A stretch of DNA of 12,615 nucleotides from Acidimicrobiia bacterium (lineage in GTDB: Bacteria; Actinomycetota; Acidimicrobiia; Acidimicrobiales; Ilumatobacteraceae), in the NCBI GenBank assembly GCA_030425785.1, contig JAUHYJ010000042.1, forward strand, positions 1 to 12,615, in the 5' to 3' direction. The position numbers were made by a program, and so were the translations under genes. Positions within the stretch are counted from its first letter, which is position 1, and the number at the start of each line of letters is the position of its first letter. Under the pieces are notes generated by a model that worked only from the letters and a program-made list of their open reading frames with translations, had not been told where the DNA came from and did no database searches. Below are positions 6,927 through 12,615 of the stretch, one piece after another.

Positions 6927-7555
6927 TGCCGGTCGAACTGGTCACGACCGACGGCATCTTCGCCCTCGACGGAGGCGAGTGGGAGGTCACGAACAACATC
7001 TGGCTGGTCGGCGACGACCGCGAGGTGGTCGTGTTCGACGCCGCCCACGACCATCAGCCGATCCTCGACGGCATCAACGGCCGCTCCGTGAAGGCGATCG
7101 TGCTCACCCACGGGCACAACGACCACATCAACGCCGCCGTCCCGCTGCGCGATGCCGTCGACGCACCGATCCTGCTCCACCCCGACGACCGCATGCTCTG
7201 GGACGTCGTCTGGCCCGACGACACGCCCGACGGCGACGTCGAGCCGGGCGCCGCGATCTCGGTCGCCGGCCACGAACTCGGCATCGTGCACACGCCGGGC
7301 CACTCCCCCGGCTGCTGCTGCTTCCACGACGCCGCATCGGGTCTCGTGTTCTCCGGCGACACCCTGTTCTGCGGCGGTCCCGGCGCGACCGGGCGCAGCT
7401 ACAGCGACGAGCCGACGATCCTCCGGTCGATCATCTCGAAGCTGCTCACCCTGCCGCCCGAGACGGTCGTCCACACCGGTCACGGCGACTCGACCACCGT
7501 CGGCGCAGAGCGCGACACCGTGATGGCTCGCGCCAGCGAACTCGGCGTCACCTGA
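6926..7555 (+). CDS. metallo-beta-lactamase-fold hydrolase coupled to mscR
   Basis: The 209-residue glyoxalase-II-like MBL-fold enzyme has a complete metal site: THGHNDH (His62, His64, Asp66, His67), His126 in HTPGHSPG, Asp145 in FSGDTLF and His186 in HTGHGD. ATG 6926 overlaps the mscR stop (TGATG), so the two are probably translated together. The same mscR-MBL pairing is known from mycobacteria (Rv2259-Rv2260). From the pairing and the thioesterase-like fold I infer that it hydrolyses S-formyl-mycothiol, the mscR product, to formate and mycothiol, paralleling S-formylglutathione hydrolase. The motifs alone do not prove this. Three consecutive cysteines (130-132) just after the HSPG motif are notable. 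The frame stays open far upstream through mscR, but that part is an out-of-frame shadow. Confidence 0.9.
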   Translation: MPVELVTTDGIFALDGGEWEVTNNIWLVGDDREVVVFDAAHDHQPILDGINGRSVKAIVLTHGHNDHINAAVPLRDAVDAPILLHPDDRMLWDVVWPDDTPDGDVEPGAAISVAGHELGIVHTPGHSPGCCCFHDAASGLVFSGDTLFCGGPGATGRSYSDEPTILRSIISKLLTLPPETVVHTGHGDSTTVGAERDTVMARASELGVT

Positions 7556-7590
7556 GCGACGACGCCCGGCCGTGACGACCGGCGCGCTCA
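7553..7590. terminator. inverted repeat spanning both convergent stop codons
   Basis: TGAGCG (7553-7558), which includes the stop of the MBL gene, pairs with CGCTCA (7585-7590), which includes the stop of the lipoprotein gene. Inside it CGCCCGG pairs with CCGGCG with one bulged C, around the loop CCGTGACGA. ACGA on the left arm stays unpaired. It is a plausible bidirectional terminator without a T-tract. Confidence 0.4.
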
Positions 7591-8508
7591 GCAGGTGACG
7601 CCGGGGAACGCCGGCTTCACGGCGAGCTGGTAGGTCGTCCCGGCTTGCTCGAAGAACGTGAGCTGGTTCGCCTCGGCGAACGTGTCGGCGATCTCCTCGG
7701 ATGGGATCTCGGCACAGTCGGACGCGGTCGCGAGATCGACCTCGGCCAGCGGCCACTCGACGATCGTCGGCTCGATCTCGAACCCGGTGAGGTCGTCGAC
7801 GACGAACGACCGGACGAGGAAGACGTCCGCCTGGTAGGCCCCGGACTCCATGTCGCCGAGTGCGGTCGCCTGTTCGACGAACCCCTGCAGATCGGCGCGA
7901 TCGCCGGACTCGTCGCTCTCGCCCGGCCCGCCGCCGATGCCGAGTGCGTACGCCCGGTGCACGTACGTGTCGCCGTCGACCCGGATCGTGACGACCGTGT
8001 CGGCGGCGTCCGCGATGTTCGTCGGGGCGTCGTACTCGCGCTCCTGCAGCAGCCCCTGGTCGTCGGCGAGCGCCAACAGGCCCTGGAGCGCGTCCTCACC
8101 GATGTCGCTGACCTGCACGTTCGGCAACAGGGGGCCGGGATAGATGGCGAGTTGTGGTCCGAGTGTGAACTGGCGGGCATCACCGGTCACGGTCAGCACG
8201 GGCAGCTGCGAGAAGGTCATCTCCGGTGTCATGAACCCGCCCTCGTCGGCGACCGACACCACCACCTCGTCGGCCGCCGTGGGGTGCTCGTAGCCCTCTG
8301 GATCGGCGCTCGTGGGCGGCGCAGTCGTCTCGGGGGCAGTCGGATCAGGAACGGTCGCCTCGGGCGTCGTCGGTGGCATGGTGGTCTCGCTGGCGGGATC
8401 GATCGGTTGTCCCGCCGGCTCGCTGTCGTCGCCGCAGGCGGCGAGGCCGAGCGCGAGGACGATCGGTGCCACGAGAGCGGACGTGCGACGAAGATGGTGA
8501 CGTGCCAT
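7588..8508 (-). CDS. secreted lipoprotein of unknown function
   Basis: The 306-residue protein starts with a lipoprotein signal peptide: MARHHLRRTS, a hydrophobic core, and the lipobox LAAC with the lipidated Cys25. A Thr/Pro/Glu-rich linker follows (about 29-70, with repeated TTxPPTTPEAT and APETTAPPT), as expected for a tether on the outer face of the membrane. The globular part (about 75-306) has no motif that I recognise. It contains VTIRVDGDTYVHRAYALGIGGGPGESDESGDR and ends at a cysteine; Cys265 and Cys306 could form a disulfide. The frame is open to 8709, but only ATG 8508 places the signal peptide at the N-terminus. The Shine-Dalgarno is weak (AACAGGT). A perfect 18-bp palindrome lies 13 nt upstream. 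It is divergent from manA and convergent with the MBL gene. Confidence 0.85.
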   Translation of the reverse strand: MARHHLRRTSALVAPIVLALGLAACGDDSEPAGQPIDPASETTMPPTTPEATVPDPTAPETTAPPTSADPEGYEHPTAADEVVVSVADEGGFMTPEMTFSQLPVLTVTGDARQFTLGPQLAIYPGPLLPNVQVSDIGEDALQGLLALADDQGLLQEREYDAPTNIADAADTVVTIRVDGDTYVHRAYALGIGGGPGESDESGDRADLQGFVEQATALGDMESGAYQADVFLVRSFVVDDLTGFEIEPTIVEWPLAEVDLATASDCAEIPSEEIADTFAEANQLTFFEQAGTTYQLAVKPAFPGVTC

Positions 8509-8521
8509 ACCTGTTGGACGT

Positions 8522-8539
8522 ACCCGCCGGCCGGCGGGT
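8522..8539. promoter_or_regulatory. perfect 18-bp palindrome upstream of the lipoprotein gene
   Basis: ACCCGCCGGCCGGCGGGT is a perfect palindrome without spacer, centred between 8530 and 8531. It ends 13 nt before the lipoprotein ATG and lies about 157 bp before manA on the other strand. Its position suits a repressor operator overlapping the promoter or leader of the lipoprotein gene. No regulator is identified. The remainder of 8509-8695 shows nothing else I can name apart from the manA -10-like box. Confidence 0.4.
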
Positions 8540-8683
8540 TCCAACATGGCGCCCCCTCGCGTCGAGACCATTCGGTGGACGACCGGCCTTCCACCCGACT
8601 TCGGGGCTCGACGGTGGGTCGTGCACCGAGCGGTCGGAGACGGACTCGGCTGATTGGGCGGCGCGCCCACCCCTCGGAGGCGC

Positions 8684-8689
8684 CAGACT
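8684..8689 (+). promoter_or_regulatory. putative -10 box for a leaderless manA transcript
   Basis: CAGACT keeps the conserved second A and final T of the actinobacterial -10 and ends 6 nt before the ATG. A GGAGG at 8676-8680 is 15 nt from the start, too far for a normal Shine-Dalgarno. Confidence 0.25.
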
Positions 8690-8695
8690 GGGGAC

Positions 8696-9655
8696 ATGCA
8701 GCGGGTCACCGGCGTCGTCCAGCACTACGCGTGGGGTGACCCGGTCTTCATCCCGCACCTGCTCGGGGTCGAGCCGGACGGGCAGCCATGGGCCGAGCTG
8801 TGGCTCGGGACGCATCCGAACGGGCCGTCCCGGCTCGCCGACGGCACACCGCTCGCCGACGTCACCGGCCAGCTGCCGTACCTGCTGAAGGTGCTGGCGG
8901 CGGGCGAGCCCCTCTCACTCCAGACCCATCCGAACGCCGACCAGGCTCGCGACGGCCACGCCCGGGGCATCTATCCCGACCCGAACCCGAAGCCCGAACT
9001 GCTGTGTGCCCTCACACCGTTCCAGGCGCTGTGCGGCGTCCGGCCGGTCGAGGCGACGCTCGCCCTGCTCGACGAACTGGGCATCGACCGGTTGGCTCGG
9101 GTCGTGGCCGCCGACGGCCCCGGCGCCGCACTCGCGGGTCTGTACCGGGGCTCGATCGACCCGCTCCCCGCCATCGAGGCGTGCGTCGCCCATGCCGACG
9201 AGCGGCTCGAAGCCGAGTGGGCCGCCAAACTCGCGGCGCGCTATCCCGGTGAACCCAGCGTCGCCGCCACGCTGCTGCTCAACCTCGTCGTGCTCGAACC
9301 GGGCCAGTGCCTGCGGCTCGACGCCGGCAACCTCCACGGCTACCTGCACGGCGCCGGCATCGAGCTGATGGGCAACAGCGACAACGTGATCCGCGGCGGC
9401 CTGACGGTGAAGCACGTCGACGTCGACGAGTTGCTGGCCGTCGTCGACCCGACACCGCTCGCCGATCCGGTGCTCGCCGAGGCCAACGCCTACGAGCTCC
9501 CGGCCGCCGGCGTCAGCCTGCACCGGATCGGCCCCGGCGACACCCACGTCGCCACCGGCCACGAGCTCGCCGTCGACCTCGCCGGCAGCACCTGGTATGC
9601 GGCTCCCGGCGACGAAGTCGCGCCGGCCGAGGTCACCTACATCGTCACCCGGTGA
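8696..9655 (+). CDS. manA: mannose-6-phosphate isomerase, class I
   Basis: The 319-residue zinc enzyme interconverts fructose-6-phosphate and mannose-6-phosphate and so feeds GDP-mannose and mannosylated glycolipids or glycans. Class I PMI signatures are present: LQTHPNADQA with zinc ligands Gln76 and His78, NPKPELLCALTPFQALCG with Glu101, and DAGNLHGYLHGAGIELMGNSDNVIRGGLTVKH with zinc ligand His214 and the catalytic Arg233. It is shorter than the E. coli enzyme (391 residues), mainly in the helical and C-terminal parts, but all catalytic residues remain. ATG 8696 gives the standard N-terminus (RVTGVVQHYAWGDP); the open frame before it, from 8654, is not conserved in type. It is divergent from the lipoprotein gene, and its 3' end overlaps the serine-hydrolase gene by 11 bp tail to tail. 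Confidence 0.93.
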   Translation: MQRVTGVVQHYAWGDPVFIPHLLGVEPDGQPWAELWLGTHPNGPSRLADGTPLADVTGQLPYLLKVLAAGEPLSLQTHPNADQARDGHARGIYPDPNPKPELLCALTPFQALCGVRPVEATLALLDELGIDRLARVVAADGPGAALAGLYRGSIDPLPAIEACVAHADERLEAEWAAKLAARYPGEPSVAATLLLNLVVLEPGQCLRLDAGNLHGYLHGAGIELMGNSDNVIRGGLTVKHVDVDELLAVVDPTPLADPVLAEANAYELPAAGVSLHRIGPGDTHVATGHELAVDLAGSTWYAAPGDEVAPAEVTYIVTR

Positions 9656-10661
9656 GCTCGCCCATGGTGTCGCGGGCGACCCGGACGAGCGGCCATGCGC
9701 CCTCGCTCGTGTTCGACACGATCGTCACGGTCGTCGACGTGGTCGGGTCGTGCGACGACGCGAACGAGACACCGGCGTCGCAGCCCTCCATCTGCGCGAC
9801 CGACCCGGTCGGCGCCAGCCAGAAGCCGCGCCCGTACCGCATCGCGGTCGGGCCGGGCTCGACCGGTGTGGTCATCTCGGACACGACGTCGAGCGGCACG
9901 ATGCGACCGTCGAACAGCGCGAGCCAGAGCGAGCGCACGTCGACGACCGAGGCGTAGATCCCGCCGTCGCCGTGCCCGCGCACCGGCAGGTGGTGGACGT
10001 TCGTGCGATCGCCGTCGGCGTCCAGGTACCCGATCGCGGCGTTCGCCGGCAGCTCGTCCGAGCGCCAGTAGCCCGTCCGTGTCATGCCCGCCGGCCGGAC
10101 CACCCGCTCGTGAACGAGGTCGTGGAAGGGCTCCCCACCCGCACGCTCGGCGGCGATCGCGAGCACGACGAAGCCACCATTGTTGTACGCGAACGCGCGG
10201 CCCGGATCGGTGACCTGTGGGAACCCGTCGATCACCTCGAGGTAGCCGGCACTGTCGACGAGGCGGTGGACCGGGATGGGCATCAGGTAGTCGGTGATCT
10301 CGCCGATCGCTGACTCGTCGAGGTAGTCGCCGATGCCGCTCCGGTGGGTGACGAGGTCGAGGAAGGTGACTCGGTCATCGATGAGCGGCAGGTCGTCGAC
10401 CAGCCAGCGTCGGATCGGATCATCCCAGCGGAGCGCACCGTCGACCGCGAGCGAGGCGACCGTCAGCGCCGTGAAGGACTTCGCGCCGCTGGCGAGCGCG
10501 TAGGACACGTCCGCCGCATTGGGCGAGCCGCACCGGCGGTCGGCTGCCCCGCTCGCCCGTCCCCACACGTGCTCGTCCCCGACCGCCACGTCGACGACCA
10601 CCGACGTCGCGTGGTCGTCGAACCCGGCTGCCAGCGCGGCGACGAGGCGGTCGACGTCCAC
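9645..10661 (-). CDS. serine hydrolase, beta-lactamase (class C/PBP-like) family
   Basis: The 338-residue protein has the fold signatures of class C beta-lactamase-like serine hydrolases, which include esterases and D-aminopeptidases. These are the SxxK nucleophile motif SGAK (Ser58-Lys61) in YALASGAKSFTAL, THRSGIGDY (105-113) typical of the group, and the second-site YNN (Tyr159-Asn161) in FAYNNGGFVVLA. The usual HxG third motif near the C-terminus appears to be replaced by EGCDAGVSF. There is no signal peptide, so it is probably cytoplasmic and unlikely to be an antibiotic resistance enzyme. The substrate is unknown. The frame is open upstream to 10793, but that part overlaps the preceding gene. 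GTG 10661, one base after that gene's stop, is the sensible start and implies translational coupling. The 3' end overlaps manA by 11 bp. Confidence 0.87.
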   Translation of the reverse strand: MDVDRLVAALAAGFDDHATSVVVDVAVGDEHVWGRASGAADRRCGSPNAADVSYALASGAKSFTALTVASLAVDGALRWDDPIRRWLVDDLPLIDDRVTFLDLVTHRSGIGDYLDESAIGEITDYLMPIPVHRLVDSAGYLEVIDGFPQVTDPGRAFAYNNGGFVVLAIAAERAGGEPFHDLVHERVVRPAGMTRTGYWRSDELPANAAIGYLDADGDRTNVHHLPVRGHGDGGIYASVVDVRSLWLALFDGRIVPLDVVSEMTTPVEPGPTAMRYGRGFWLAPTGSVAQMEGCDAGVSFASSHDPTTSTTVTIVSNTSEGAWPLVRVARDTMGELTG

Positions 10662-10662
10662 G

Positions 10663-11403
10663 TCAGCCGCTGAGGGCGGTGTGCATCGCGTGCACGGTGC
10701 CGACGAAGTGCTCGGCCTGATCGTCCGTGAGCACGCCGTACGCCGACTCGAGGACGCGGTCGGTGAGGTGTTCGGCCTCGTCGAGCGCCGCACGATCGGC
10801 GTCGGTCACCGTGGGCGGCTCCTCGTAGCCGAACATCGACACGTCGCCGGGCCGCTTGATGGCGTGCGCCACGCGGGTCGGGAGCCCGACGGCTGCGACC
10901 GCAGCGAGGTGCGCACTCCCCCGCAGCTCCCGCAGCACCATCGCCTGGTGCGCCGCGGCCGCCGGAGCGTCGGAGGGCACCTCCTCGGCCCGCAGTGCGG
11001 CGAAGAGCGCCAGCGCGGCGCCGTCGACGGCTCCGATGACCGCGGCCGCCGCGTCGACGAATGCGTCGAGCCCGGCGACGTCGGCGAACTTCCGGCGCCC
11101 GAGCTCGTGGTTGCAGGCGATGTAGGCGCGCGCCGCCGGCACCGGATCCATGACCTCGGCGCCCTGCGTCACCCACTTCGCGAGGAGGTCCGGATGGAAG
11201 TAGCCGAACGCGCTCTGCACCACCGCCGGGTTGGCGGTCCCGAGGACGCCGGCCCGCCCGAGGGCGTAGAACCGCATACCGCTCAGCCCGAGCTCCTTGC
11301 CGCGCTCGAGCGTGGCCGGGTCGAAGTAGAACGCAGCACCGATGTCACCGAGTTCGTGCTTGGTGGCGGCCATGATCTCACGGGGGTCCATGCCCGGGAT
11401 CAT
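10663..11403 (-). CDS. SCO6745-like helical family protein
   Basis: The 246-residue, Ala-rich, mostly helical soluble protein resembles the actinobacterial SCO6745-like family, sometimes described as helix-turn-helix-like but without a proven function. Recognisable are the N-terminal GAAFYFDPATLERGKELGLSGMRFYALGRAGVLG, then NPAVVQSAFGYFHPDLLAKWV, and a C-terminal block with GDVSMFGYEEPPTVTDADRAALDEAEHLTD. There is no signal peptide or membrane helix. ATG 11403 follows the ispG stop by 19 nt; ATG 11391 is an alternative, and neither has a strong Shine-Dalgarno. The gene sits between ispG and the serine hydrolase and is probably co-transcribed with both. The family assignment rests on pattern memory only. 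Confidence 0.8.
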   Translation of the reverse strand: MIPGMDPREIMAATKHELGDIGAAFYFDPATLERGKELGLSGMRFYALGRAGVLGTANPAVVQSAFGYFHPDLLAKWVTQGAEVMDPVPAARAYIACNHELGRRKFADVAGLDAFVDAAAAVIGAVDGAALALFAALRAEEVPSDAPAAAAHQAMVLRELRGSAHLAAVAAVGLPTRVAHAIKRPGDVSMFGYEEPPTVTDADRAALDEAEHLTDRVLESAYGVLTDDQAEHFVGTVHAMHTALSG

Positions 11404-11422
11404 GGCACCGGCGGCCCAGCCC

Positions 11423-12615
11423 CTACGAACCGACGGTCTTGCGGATCTCGACGATCTTCTCGTTGGCCTGGTTGGCGTCGTCGCCCTGTGCCTCGAGCAG
11501 CGCCGAACGGTCCTTCGCCGCCTCGCGCTCGGCCCGTGCCGTGTCGGCCTTCTCGATCGCGGCGTCGATGCCGTGCTCGTTGATGAACTCGGCCCACTCG
11601 ACCAACGCGTCGACCATCTCGTCCTCGGGCACCACGGCGATGTTGCGACCCTTCACGAAGAGGTGGCCACGCTTGTTGCCCGCCGCGATACCGAGGTCGG
11701 CCTCGCGCGCCTCGCCCGGACCGTTCACGACGCAGCCCATCACGGCGACCTGGAGCGGCAGCTTGCGCTCGCCGAACGCCTCCATCGCCCGGTTCGCCAC
11801 CTCGATGACGTCGACCTCGGCGCGGCCGCAGGAGGGGCACGCGATCAGGTCGACGTTCTTGCGCTCGCGCAGGCCGAGCGCCTCGAGCAGCTGGCGACCG
11901 GCGCGTGCCTCCTCGACCGGGTCGGCGGTGAGCGAGTAGCGAATCGTGTCGCCGATGCCCTCCATGAGCAGGGTGGCGATACCCGCTGTCGCCTTCACGA
12001 GCCCCGCCGGCGGCGGGCCGGCCTCGGTGACGCCGAGGTGGAGCGGGTAGTCGGTGACATCGGCGAGTTGCCGGTAGGCCTCGACCATCAGCGGCACGCT
12101 CGACGCCTTGACCGAGATCTTGATCAGGTCGAAGTCGACGTCGTGGAAGTAGGCGATCTCCTGCTGCGCCGACTCGACCATCGCCTCGGGCGTCGCGCCG
12201 CCGTACTTCTCGTAGAGCTTCGGGTCGAGCGAACCGGCGTTGACGCCGATGCGGATCGGCAGGTTGCGATCGCGGGCTTCGCTCGCCACGGCCTTGATGT
12301 GCTCGGGCTTGCGGATGTTGCCCGGGTTCAGGCGAAGGCCGTGCACACCGGCTTCCATGGCGGCGAGCGCCATCTTGTACTGGTGGTGGATGTCGGCGAT
12401 GACCGGGATCGGCGAGCGCGGGACGATCTGGGCGAGGCCTTCGGCCGCCTCGAGCTCGTTGCAGGTACAGCGCACGATGTCGCAGCCGGACGCCGCCAGG
12501 GCGTAGATCTGCTGCAGGGTGCCCTCGACGTCAGCGGTCTTGGTCGTCGTCATCGACTGGACGGTGACCGGGGCCATTCCCCCGACGGGCACGTCGCCCA
12601 CCGAGATCTGTCGCG
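11423..12615 (-). CDS. ispG: 4-hydroxy-3-methylbut-2-enyl diphosphate synthase IspG (N-terminus outside the window)
   Basis: This iron-sulfur enzyme converts methylerythritol cyclodiphosphate to HMBPP in the MEP isoprenoid pathway, with flavodoxin or ferredoxin as electron donor. 396 residues are visible. The frame is open to the right edge and reads RQISVGDVPVGG before the GTG at 12601, which is family sequence, so the true start lies beyond 12615. The TIM-barrel part has APVTVQSMTTTKT, IPVIADIHHQYKMAL, GLRLNPGNI and IGVNAGSL. The cluster ligands, numbered from the first visible residue, are Cys259 and Cys262 (ACPSCGR), Cys294 and Glu301 (MGCVVNGPGE), with the same 3/32/7 spacing as E. coli Cys270/Cys273/Cys305/Glu312. 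After the usual end near VDALVEWAEF there is a charged, probably helical tail of about 50 residues. It is followed by the SCO6745-like gene 19 nt downstream. Confidence 0.96.
   Translation of the reverse strand, partial: RQISVGDVPVGGMAPVTVQSMTTTKTADVEGTLQQIYALAASGCDIVRCTCNELEAAEGLAQIVPRSPIPVIADIHHQYKMALAAMEAGVHGLRLNPGNIRKPEHIKAVASEARDRNLPIRIGVNAGSLDPKLYEKYGGATPEAMVESAQQEIAYFHDVDFDLIKISVKASSVPLMVEAYRQLADVTDYPLHLGVTEAGPPPAGLVKATAGIATLLMEGIGDTIRYSLTADPVEEARAGRQLLEALGLRERKNVDLIACPSCGRAEVDVIEVANRAMEAFGERKLPLQVAVMGCVVNGPGEAREADLGIAAGNKRGHLFVKGRNIAVVPEDEMVDALVEWAEFINEHGIDAAIEKADTARAEREAAKDRSALLEAQGDDANQANEKIVEIRKTVGS

Noticed and set aside
8509..8709. N-terminal extension of the lipoprotein to 8709
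   Set aside because: It would bury the signal peptide and lipobox 67 residues inside the protein.
10662..10793. Upstream extension of the serine hydrolase to 10793
   Set aside because: It overlaps the SCO6745-like gene in another frame and is Ser/Thr/Arg-rich; GTG 10661 is adjacent to the upstream stop.
12599..12601. GTG as the start of ispG
   Set aside because: The preceding in-frame codons (RQIS) are conserved IspG sequence, so the gene continues past the right edge.
1..12615. CRISPR arrays, tRNA or rRNA genes, insertion sequences, prophage or riboswitches
   Set aside because: I saw no regularly spaced repeats, cloverleaf-like segments, transposase or integrase motifs, or conserved riboswitch cores. 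Small RNA genes cannot be excluded by eye.

Overview
The window is a high-GC chromosomal segment from an actinobacterium that very probably uses mycothiol. The gene set and the protein sequences would fit the class Acidimicrobiia (Ilumatobacter-like), but that placement is inferred from recognition and not from any search. Three genes carry the taxonomic argument: a mycothiol-dependent formaldehyde/nitrosothiol dehydrogenase (mscR), the non-canonical mismatch endonuclease NucS (the actinobacterial replacement for MutSL), and an MEP-pathway IspG. I see no phage, transposase, CRISPR, tRNA or rRNA. Codon and base use look uniform, so this reads as core chromosome with a few accessory-type proteins.

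Layout, left to right. (1) 3-737 (+): the 3' end of a His/Cys-rich protein of unknown function that enters from outside the window and carries at least two tandem copies of a domain about 212 residues long. (2) 786-2441 (-): a PEP-utilising enzyme with the mobile phospho-histidine domain but no ATP-grasp domain, convergent with gene 1 across a good stem-loop. (3) 2621-4210 (+): an ABC1/UbiB/AarF atypical kinase, divergent from gene 2. (4) 4250-4921 (+): nucS. (5) 4960-5685 (-): a small five-helix mechanosensitive-channel-like membrane protein. (6) 5838-6926 and 6926-7555 (+): mscR and a metallo-beta-lactamase-fold hydrolase, translationally coupled; together they probably oxidise S-hydroxymethyl-mycothiol and release formate. 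(7) 7588-8508 (-): a secreted lipoprotein with a perfect 18-bp palindrome just before its start. (8) 8696-9655 (+): a class I mannose-6-phosphate isomerase. (9) A minus-strand run 12615-9645: ispG (its N-terminus is cut off by the window edge), an SCO6745-like helical protein, and a serine beta-lactamase-like hydrolase with only 1 nt between the last two.

Regulation and structure. Three plus-strand genes (nucS, mscR, manA) have no convincing Shine-Dalgarno sequence. Each instead has a -10-like hexamer 6-8 nt before the start codon, which suggests leaderless transcripts. Convergent gene ends at 737/786, 4921/4960 and 7555/7588 all lie in inverted repeats, probably shared terminators. The manA and serine-hydrolase genes overlap by 11 bp tail to tail. 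No intergenic stretch exceeds 190 bp; the two largest are 8509-8695 and 2442-2620.

I found no clearly new multi-gene system. The items most worth a second look are the tandem-duplicated metal-ligand-rich protein at the left edge, the palindrome in front of the lipoprotein gene, the ATP-grasp-less PEP-utilising enzyme, the altered KxGQ motif of the ABC1 kinase, and the SCO6745-like/serine-hydrolase pair.
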